Assembly (NCBI GenBank): GCA_002254975.1
Contig: NJEB01000043.1
Coordinates: 1 to 5,860, forward strand
Direction of reading: 5' to 3'
DNA length: 5,860 nt
Source: Candidatus Hecatellales archaeon ex4484_218
GTDB taxonomy: Archaea; Thermoproteota; Bathyarchaeia; Hecatellales; Hecatellaceae
Each line of letters starts with the position of its first letter. Position 1 is the first letter of the stretch. A program made the translations under genes and the position numbers. Shown in pieces: positions 1-4,559 of the stretch. Below the pieces are notes generated by a model that worked only from the letters and a program-made list of their open reading frames with translations, did no database searches and was not told where the DNA came from.

Positions 1-84
1 CCTTAACAACCACATTCTAACAACCATAACTAAAAAGGGTCCTAGATGCCCATGCAGATCCTCAGCTGTTTTTATTGTTTTCAT
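1..84 (-). CDS. FmdE-family protein, N-terminal fragment (cut by window edge)
   Basis: Only the first 28 codons lie in the window, and the frame stays open to the left edge. The peptide begins MKTIKTAEDL and continues HGHLGPFLV, followed by VVRM. The HGHLGPF block about ten residues from the start is the hallmark of the FmdE family (PF02663), named after subunit E of molybdenum formylmethanofuran dehydrogenase; many stand-alone archaeal members have no proven role. The His and acidic residues of this first segment belong to a metal site in the family. ATG at 84-82 is the chosen start. An in-frame TTG at 117-115 would add 11 residues, and neither start has a clear ribosome binding site. The gene begins 45 bases after the RAM gene at 130-375 on the same strand, so co-transcription is plausible. 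One oddity is Trp in the VVRMWLL stretch, where I would expect a small residue. The family call rests on one short motif. Confidence 0.68.
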   Translation of the reverse strand, partial: MKTIKTAEDLHGHLGPFLVMVVRMWLLR

Positions 85-129
85 TAATTCTGAATTTATT
101 TTAGGTTGAAACCTCAACTTCCCAACCGT

Positions 130-375
130 TTAAGCTTCTCTTTTCCAGATATTTACAACTCTTGCAATTCTAACAGACCAAACATTTTCATCCCTTTCAA
201 GATTTAATTGAATATTTTTTAGTTCATCTTCAGATCCAACCTCAAGCATAGCTAAAATATCATATGCACCATAAATTTCATAAACTTCCTTAACCCCACC
301 ATATTTTCTTAATTTTTCCATTGTTTCTTGGTCTGTTCCTGCTTTTACCGTTAAAAGAATAAAAGCAGTAATCAT
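130..375 (-). CDS. Stand-alone RAM (Lrp/AsnC ligand-binding) domain protein, second of a tandem pair
   Basis: From the ATG at 375 this is an 81-residue protein made of one Lrp/AsnC C-terminal (RAM, PF01037) domain, with no helix-turn-helix. The signature is the beta-alpha-beta opening MITAFILLTV, an acidic helix, then VKEVYEIYGAYDIL, the typical 'V-Y-x-x-x-G-x-Y-D' core, and a closing strand. RAM domains bind amino acids or other small effectors at the interfaces of dimers and higher oligomers; stand-alone versions are thought to sense ligands or to modify full-length Lrp regulators. The frame extends six codons further upstream to an ATG at 393. I prefer 375 because a GGTG ribosome binding site sits eight bases ahead of it and family members usually begin right at the first strand. 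The gene lies 18 bases after its paralogue at 394-642 in an evident operon. No ligand can be named from the sequence. Confidence 0.88.
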   Translation of the reverse strand: MITAFILLTVKAGTDQETMEKLRKYGGVKEVYEIYGAYDILAMLEVGSEDELKNIQLNLERDENVWSVRIARVVNIWKREA

Positions 376-383
376 CCAGCAAA

Positions 384-387
384 CACC
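384..387 (-). promoter_or_regulatory. GGTG ribosome binding site deciding the start of the second RAM gene
   Basis: On the minus strand GGTG is followed by an eight-base spacer and the ATG at 375-373. It matches the core of the archaeal Shine-Dalgarno sequence (GGAGGTGA). It falls inside the longer alternative reading frame that begins at 393, so it argues for the shorter protein. Confidence 0.55.
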
Positions 388-393
388 AAACAT

Positions 394-642
394 TTAGGTT
401 GTTGAAGTATATTTTTCAATAACAACCATCGTTATGGAAGACCTAACCTTATCAAGCTTTCTAAGCTTAAGGTCAACAGTCTCCTTTATTTTTTCCAATG
501 AATCAGCTTCAACTTTAACAAGAAAATCATAAACTCCATAAATACCATAAATTTCTTTTACATTCTCGAAACTTTTAAGTTTATCAAAGATTTCTTCCTC
601 AGAACCTGGTTGTACATTTACCAATACAAATGCAATTGTCAT
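394..642 (-). CDS. Stand-alone RAM (Lrp/AsnC ligand-binding) domain protein, first of a tandem pair
   Basis: This 82-residue protein is a single RAM domain: MTIAFVLVNV, the acidic segment PGSEEEIFDKL, then VKEIYGIYGVYDFL and a final strand SSITMVVIEKY. It carries no DNA-binding domain. It is clearly paralogous to the next gene downstream (VKEIYGIYGVYDFL against VKEVYEIYGAYDIL), but the rest has diverged enough to suggest separate ligands or a hetero-oligomer. I chose the ATG at 642-640. An in-frame TTG at 651 would add three residues. No ribosome binding site precedes the ATG, but a TATA-like element (667-674) is centred about 28 bases upstream, the spacing expected for a leaderless archaeal transcript starting at or next to the ATG. 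It is transcribed divergently from the HTH/ATP-cone/NrdD-like gene across 128 bases. A role in regulating that neighbour is possible but not shown by anything seen here. Confidence 0.88.
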   Translation of the reverse strand: MTIAFVLVNVQPGSEEEIFDKLKSFENVKEIYGIYGVYDFLVKVEADSLEKIKETVDLKLRKLDKVRSSITMVVIEKYTSTT

Positions 643-666
643 TTTTAACAACTTACATTATTTTTG

Positions 667-674
667 ATATTAAA
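667..674 (-). promoter_or_regulatory. Candidate TATA box for the RAM-gene operon (leaderless)
   Basis: The minus-strand octamer TTTAATAT is centred about 28 bases upstream of the ATG at 642. Archaeal TATA boxes are usually centred 26-27 bases before the transcription start, so the transcript would begin within a base or two of the start codon. The lack of any Shine-Dalgarno sequence ahead of this gene fits that. The surrounding DNA is very AT-rich, so other positions are possible. Confidence 0.4.
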
Positions 675-718
675 GCATAAACCAAAATTAAAATAAAAGT
701 TTTATGGCTTCAAGGGTT

Positions 719-729
719 AATTTAAAAAG
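719..729 (+). promoter_or_regulatory. Candidate TATA box for the HTH/ATP-cone/NrdD-like gene
   Basis: The stretch AATTTAAAAAG is centred near 724, which would put transcription start near 750. That leaves a leader of about 20 bases holding the ribosome binding site at 759-763. An alternative AT-rich element (AAAATTAAAATAAAAG, 684-699) lies further upstream and would give a longer leader. The call is by position and composition only. Confidence 0.35.
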
Positions 730-758
730 CTAGTGTGGCGCTTTAATTTTTAGGTTTA

Positions 759-763
759 AGGTG
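759..763 (+). promoter_or_regulatory. AGGTG ribosome binding site
   Basis: AGGTG, seven bases before the ATG at 771, matches the archaeal anti-Shine-Dalgarno core and supports that start codon for the 760-residue protein, so the N-terminal winged HTH is part of the translated product. Confidence 0.55.
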
Positions 764-770
764 TCTTAAG

Positions 771-3053
771 ATGCCTAAAAAAAGGTCTAAGATAAGTGCT
801 GAAATTTTTGATGCTGTTTCAGCCCCAACTAGAATACAAACTTTAAGATTGCTTGCAACTAAAGGCCCCTTAACCTACAGTGAAATAATGGAAATGCTTA
901 ATTTTGAGCCTACAAAAGATGCTGGAAAATTTGTTTATCATCTTAAAAATCTTGTAAATGTTGGGCTTGTAAGTTTTGAAAAATCGATTAAAAAATATAA
1001 AATAACAGATTTAGGTTTGATGGTTGTTAATTTTTCTCAAGACTTAGAAGAATATTCGCTTAAAAAAACTGGGAAGATGTTTGTTAGAACCTCAAAATAT
1101 ACGATAGAAGAGTTTGACCGAAGCCGAATAACTTCTTCTTTGGTGGAGGAGGCTGGTTTATCTCCAGAATTAGCTGAAAAAGTTTCCTCTGAAGCAGAGG
1201 AAAGACTGATTAATCTTCCAGTAAAATATTTAACAGCACCCTTAATCAGAGAGTTTGTTAATGCTATTTTGATTGAAAGTGGCTTGGAGGATTATAGACA
1301 TAAACTAACAAGACTTGGGATGCCTGTTCATGATGTTAAAAAAACTGTTGAAGAAATTTCTAAAAAATCTTTAAATGTTGAATTTATCCGTTTAGCTGCT
1401 GGAAAAAGAGTTATAACTGAATATATGTTGCTTACAAGCTTACCTAGAGAGGTTGCTGATGCTCATCTTTCAGGTCAAATCCACATTTGTGATCCAGGTT
1501 CATGGATTTTAACTCCAACAACTATTTACCATGATTTAAGAATTCTTCTTTCAGAATCCTATAAAAACTATCAACATGTTAATCCTTATCTTCCCTATCT
1601 AAACCCACCTAAAGATTTTTTTGATACCATTACACGAATAATTAATCTTATTAAAACTTTTCAAATAGAGATTTCAAAAGAACAGGTTTTAGATTATTTT
1701 AATGTTTTTTTGGCACCGTATCTTACAAAAAAACCTGCTGAAGAGATTAAAAGAATTTTAAGAAAATTTTTGGTGGAATTAAGCTTTGTTGGTCTTAAAG
1801 ATTTTGGAGGAGTAACTTTAGGTGTAGAGGTTACTGTTCCCCCAAATCTTAAAGATGCTAAATTGGTAGGTGTTGAAAACCAAAAAGGAACTTATGGTGA
1901 TTTTGAGGATGAAACCCAAAAAATTTTAGATTTTTTATTAGATGTGTTTTTGGAGCAAAGCCAAGAGAAGCCTTTGTTTAATCCACAAATTGTTTTAAAG
2001 TTTAGACCTGAATGTTTAACTGGAAAATATGATTGGCTTTTAGAAAAAGCCCATAAAATTGCATCTGAATATGGAACTCTATATTTGGCTAATTTAACTA
2101 AGGATTTTGAGGGTATTTCAAGTTACTCAACATCCGGTGAAAGGGTTGAGGTTGATTGGAGTGAAGACTGGGAAATAGATACCTTAAGAGTTGGATGTTT
2201 AAACAAGGTTTCTATTAATCTTCCAAGAATCGCGTATGAATCTAAAAGAGACGATGTAAAATTTTTTGGAAAGTTGGATAAGGTTTTAGAGATTGCATGT
2301 AAAGCTTTGGAGGTTAAAAAGAAAGAGATTGAAGACAGAGTTAAACAAGGATTGCTACCCAATCTTTCAACAAAAATTAAAAATGAACCATACCTTAGGT
2401 TGAAAAATTCTTTTGGAACAATAAGCATACTAGGGTTAAATGAGGCTATTAAAGCCCATTTAGGTTACGAGATTCATGAAGACCTTATGCCTCAACATTT
2501 TGCAATAAAACTTTTGGAATATTTAATTGGAAAAGTTAATTCTTTAATGGAAAAATCAGGTTTAAGGTTGAATGTTTCCAGTATTTCTGATGTTGATGCA
2601 TCTCAAAGATTGGCTGAATATGACGTTGAAAGATTTGGATGGTCAGCTGTTCAAGTTCAAGGTGGAAAAGAAAACCCCTACTATAGTTTTATTACACCTT
2701 TTCCAGATATGCTTGAAGTATCTTTAGATGAAAAATTAAAATTGGAGGAAAAATTTCATCCGATGTTTAAAGGAGGACATTTTACCAAAATCCAACTTAA
2801 AGATGATGTTTCAAGTGAACAACTTTTAAAACAAACCAAAAAGATTTGCGAAGAATACAACATAGGCTTTTTTGCCTACACGTACACCCTTTCCTATTGT
2901 GGATTATGTCGGAAAACCTTCAAAGGATTCAAACAAAAGTGTCCTAGTTGCGGCTCAACAAATCTAGCTGTTTATGCAAGAGAATCATTAAAATATATTC
3001 CATTAAGTTGGTGGACCCATAAAGGACTTAAAACTTTAATTAAAAAAATTTAA
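771..3053 (+). CDS. Winged HTH + ATP-cone + catalytically disabled NrdD-like protein; putative nucleotide-sensing regulator
   Basis: This is a 760-residue three-part protein. Residues 11-95 form an ArsR-like winged helix-turn-helix (SAPTRIQTLRLLA, then LTYSEIMEML and KFVYHLKNLVNVGLV). Residues 103-190 resemble an ATP-cone, the ATP/dATP switch of ribonucleotide reductases (EEFDRSRITSSLVEEAG, LIREFVNAILIESGL). Residues 225-760 follow anaerobic class III reductase NrdD: AHLSGQIHICD (231-241), GVTLGVEVTVPPNLKD (347-362), TYGDFED (374-380), SINLPRIAYESK (481-492), FGTISILGLNEAI (548-560), FKGGHF (666-671) and a zinc site C710, C713, C724, C727. The region matching the NrdD active-site 'CCRL' strand (about 451-462, YSTSGERVEVD) has no cysteine. 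The C-terminal RxxGY glycyl-radical loop is replaced by ARESLKYIPLSWW (736-748), so no radical glycine is seen. Catalysis therefore looks lost while the fold and zinc site persist. With the fused HTH and nrdJ 1.5 kb downstream, I infer a transcription factor sensing nucleotides. Database labels such as 'anaerobic ribonucleoside-triphosphate reductase' would be misleading. The architecture is firm; the target genes are unknown. Confidence 0.85.
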   Translation: MPKKRSKISAEIFDAVSAPTRIQTLRLLATKGPLTYSEIMEMLNFEPTKDAGKFVYHLKNLVNVGLVSFEKSIKKYKITDLGLMVVNFSQDLEEYSLKKTGKMFVRTSKYTIEEFDRSRITSSLVEEAGLSPELAEKVSSEAEERLINLPVKYLTAPLIREFVNAILIESGLEDYRHKLTRLGMPVHDVKKTVEEISKKSLNVEFIRLAAGKRVITEYMLLTSLPREVADAHLSGQIHICDPGSWILTPTTIYHDLRILLSESYKNYQHVNPYLPYLNPPKDFFDTITRIINLIKTFQIEISKEQVLDYFNVFLAPYLTKKPAEEIKRILRKFLVELSFVGLKDFGGVTLGVEVTVPPNLKDAKLVGVENQKGTYGDFEDETQKILDFLLDVFLEQSQEKPLFNPQIVLKFRPECLTGKYDWLLEKAHKIASEYGTLYLANLTKDFEGISSYSTSGERVEVDWSEDWEIDTLRVGCLNKVSINLPRIAYESKRDDVKFFGKLDKVLEIACKALEVKKKEIEDRVKQGLLPNLSTKIKNEPYLRLKNSFGTISILGLNEAIKAHLGYEIHEDLMPQHFAIKLLEYLIGKVNSLMEKSGLRLNVSSISDVDASQRLAEYDVERFGWSAVQVQGGKENPYYSFITPFPDMLEVSLDEKLKLEEKFHPMFKGGHFTKIQLKDDVSSEQLLKQTKKICEEYNIGFFAYTYTLSYCGLCRKTFKGFKQKCPSCGSTNLAVYARESLKYIPLSWWTHKGLKTLIKKI

Positions 3054-3072
3054 ATGTTGAGTTAGGTTAAAG

Positions 3073-3094
3073 AAATCTATAAAAAGATAGATTT
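3073..3094 (+). terminator. Perfect 8-bp hairpin between convergent loci, possible bidirectional terminator
   Basis: AAATCTAT (3073-3080) and ATAGATTT (3087-3094) form a perfect eight-base-pair stem with a six-base loop, AAAAAG. It begins 20 bases after the stop of the NrdD-like gene and 18 bases beyond the end of the leftward DUF169 remnant, where a terminator shared by convergent transcripts would be expected. A TTTTAAGGTTTTA stretch follows on the plus strand. The stem is AT-rich and weak, and archaeal termination depends mainly on T-runs, so the role is only likely. Confidence 0.42.
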
Positions 3095-3111
3095 GGATTA
3101 GTTTTAAGGTT

Positions 3112-3614
3112 TTAAAGAATTTCTCTTGGAGCTTTTAAAAGTCTTTCCTTCCAGTTTTCTGGTGGTTTTTCAGGTCTAATTGTGTAAACCCATAAAGGTG
3201 AAGGGGAAAATTCAAGGTTTGCAGGGGGGTTATCGGATAACCTAAATAAACTTCATGGGTTTTCTTTAAACCTTTTAAAACATCTTCAAGATTTTAGGTT
3301 GGAATACCCATTACAAGCTCATCATCTTGAAACAATGCAAAACTTCTTGCACCATAATATGGAACATCTAAATGAGGTTTGTTAAGAGTGTAGGTTGCTG
3401 CAATACCATCTCCACAAACACCACAATAAGCAGAAGAGCTAAAATAAAGTCTACCATCAAAATTTTTCTTCCAAATTATACCTAAAATAAGCCTCATCAT
3501 TTGAGCAGAATTACCTACAACCAAAATAACATCAGGGTCTATTGGAGATTTTTCAAGCGGAGAAACCATAAAAGCTGAAAAATTTTTCAGCTTCAATTTT
3601 AAACTAAATAAAGC
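3112..3614 (-). pseudogene. Decayed DUF169 (COG2043) gene: 5'-truncated, in-frame stop, frameshift
   Basis: This is the C-terminal part of a DUF169 protein, an archaeal/bacterial family of unknown function usually near 230-260 residues. The leftward frame opens at 3614 and soon shows FMVSPLEKSPIDPDVILVVG, NSAQMMRL and FQDDELVMGIP, which match the family's 'APLEKAxFEPDVVL' and 'DEExxxGIP' signatures. The N-terminal half is missing: the frame begins right after the hydrolase stop codon, with only an in-frame TTG (3596) and no ribosome binding site. A TAA at 3296-3294 interrupts the family segment between GIPT and NLEDVLKGLKK, which continue in the same frame. Beyond YPITP the matching frame shifts: PPANLEFSPSPLWVYTIRPE to KAPREIL and TAA (3114-3112) is read in another frame. 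Adding one G to the G6 run at 3224-3229 restores a continuous YPITPPANLEF. Three separate lesions make this a pseudogene. A sequencing slip could explain the homopolymer lesion but not the truncation. Confidence 0.8.
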
Positions 3615-4379
3615 TTAACAAATTTTATTTAAAAAAGAAAAAACAATTTTGTTGAATTGCTCTGGTTTTTCAATCATAACCATATGACCAGCATCATCTA
3701 TAATCTCAAGTTTTGAATTTTTTATTTTTTCATGAAGAAAAAAAGAATATTTGACAGGTGTTAAAATATCATCTTTCCCAACAACAATTAATGTTGGAAT
3801 CCTAATTCTTGAAATCATGTTGTTAAAGTCAAAATTGTTACATGCAATAAAATCATTCAAACATATTTTAAGCGGACATTTTAAGCTTTCTTGAACAACC
3901 CTTTCAGCAAGTTTTTTGTCTGTTTTCTCCGAGAAAATCAGAGATTTTAAATCTGTTAAAATTGTTTTTTCAAAATTTTTTCTTAAGGATAACATGAATG
4001 AAGAGGGAATTTTTAATTTTACACCTGTACTTACAAGAACAAGACTTTTAACATGTTCCATATTTTTTAATGTAAAATCCATTGCAATAGCACCACCCAT
4101 TGAATGGCCAACAACAAAAAATTTATCCAACCTTAAACCTGAAACAAATCCAGCGACATGATTAGAATAATCTTCTATCAAAACCTTTTTTCTAAGATTT
4201 TCAGATTTTCCATGTCCAGGTAAATCTAAGGTTATGACCTTAAATTTTTTAGCAAAAAACTTGATTTGTCTATTCCAAACTTCATGGTTTGCTGTTGCAC
4301 CATGAATAAAAATTATAGGGTTACCTGAACCAAACTCCATGTAGAATGTTTTTAAGCCATTCACCATGAGAAAGGTCAT
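3615..4379 (-). CDS. Alpha/beta-fold hydrolase
   Basis: This is a complete 254-residue serine hydrolase of the alpha/beta fold (PF00561/PF12697 type), predicted cytoplasmic because no signal peptide or membrane segment is visible. The order of motifs is standard: oxyanion loop IFIHGATAN (residues 23-31), the LDLPGHGKS strand-turn (51-59), nucleophile elbow GHSMGG with Ser93, a helical cap about residues 120-185, GKDDILTP with likely acid Asp204, and DAGHMVMIEKP with His232. Substrate cannot be read from sequence; esterase, lactonase or meta-cleavage-product hydrolase activities all occur in this group. The ATG at 4379 is supported by AGGGTGG six bases upstream; a second Met at codon 5 is less well placed. 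The gene is divergent from nrdJ and ends directly against the DUF169 remnant. With that remnant it separates the NrdD-like gene from nrdJ, and nothing ties it functionally to nucleotide metabolism. Confidence 0.9.
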   Translation of the reverse strand: MTFLMVNGLKTFYMEFGSGNPIIFIHGATANHEVWNRQIKFFAKKFKVITLDLPGHGKSENLRKKVLIEDYSNHVAGFVSGLRLDKFFVVGHSMGGAIAMDFTLKNMEHVKSLVLVSTGVKLKIPSSFMLSLRKNFEKTILTDLKSLIFSEKTDKKLAERVVQESLKCPLKICLNDFIACNNFDFNNMISRIRIPTLIVVGKDDILTPVKYSFFLHEKIKNSKLEIIDDAGHMVMIEKPEQFNKIVFSFLNKIC

Positions 4380-4385
4380 ATTTTG

Positions 4386-4392
4386 CCACCCT
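4386..4392 (-). promoter_or_regulatory. AGGGTGG ribosome binding site of the hydrolase
   Basis: On the minus strand AGGGTGG lies six bases ahead of the ATG at 4379-4377 and contains the archaeal GGTG core. It fixes the hydrolase start at this ATG and not at the Met four codons later. It also implies a leadered transcript beginning upstream of 4392; several AT-rich elements between 4408 and 4446 could be its TATA box. Confidence 0.55.
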
Positions 4393-4478
4393 AATTTTGT
4401 TTTAGCTTAGCTTTTTAAATGTTCATAAATTTTTTTGGATAAATAGAATACATTTTTCTATACTTTTTTGTCAAAAAA

Positions 4479-4490
4479 TTTAAATATAAA
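4479..4490 (+). promoter_or_regulatory. TATA box of nrdJ
   Basis: TTTAAATATAAA, preceded by an A-run that could serve as the BRE, is the best archaeal TATA match in the window. Centred near 4484, it predicts transcription start around 4510 and a leader of about 50 bases before the ATG at 4560. A GGGG at 4549-4552, seven bases before the ATG, is the only candidate ribosome binding site and is weak. Confidence 0.6.
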
Positions 4491-4493
4491 TTC

Positions 4494-4512
4494 TGCAATA
4501 TTCACCTTTGCA
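4494..4512. promoter_or_regulatory. Inverted repeat TGCAA-N9-TTGCA at the predicted nrdJ start site (candidate operator)
   Basis: Five-base arms TGCAA (4494-4498) and TTGCA (4508-4512) form a 19-base dyad just downstream of the TATA box and over the predicted transcription start, where an archaeal repressor would block polymerase. A tandem heptamer, ACTTAAC/ACTTACC (4519-4532), lies next to it in the leader. Short arms in AT-rich DNA can arise by chance, and I did not find the TGCAA element ahead of the HTH/NrdD-like gene. Confidence 0.25.
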
Positions 4513-4559
4513 AACCCGACTTAACACTTACCAAAAAATAATTTTAACGGGGCTAAAAT

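Noticed and set aside
2123..2428. 101-codon open frame on the minus strand
   Set aside because: It lies wholly inside the NrdD-like gene, which has clear family motifs across that stretch. Its product shows no recognisable domain and low-complexity Ser/Leu composition.
771..3053. Calling the large gene an active anaerobic ribonucleotide reductase (nrdD)
   Set aside because: The C-terminal RxxGY glycyl-radical motif and the active-site cysteine are not visible, and a winged HTH is fused at the N-terminus. Overall similarity alone does not support the enzyme name.
3054..3111. Possible small gene or RNA between the NrdD-like stop and the DUF169 remnant
   Set aside because: Only the 8-bp hairpin is visible. 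There is no open frame of note and no tRNA-like or other RNA fold that I can recognise.
98..3301. An 11-base match ATTTTAGGTTG at 98-108 and 3291-3301, with a shorter match near 393-401
   Set aside because: In an AT-rich window of this size several 11-base matches are expected by chance. The copies fall in unrelated contexts (an intergenic region, a pseudogene stop and a gene junction).
3916..4161. 81-codon open frame on the plus strand
   Set aside because: It is antisense to the alpha/beta hydrolase, overlapping the codons for its Ser93 nucleophile region, and encodes nothing recognisable.
721..4419. Shared 12-mer TTTAAAAAGCTA in the promoter regions at 721-732 (+) and 4408-4419 (-)
   Set aside because: It is mostly a generic TATA-like A/T tract, and a 12-base match is not unexpected at this composition. 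The minus-strand copy is badly spaced for the hydrolase start, so a common operator is not supported.
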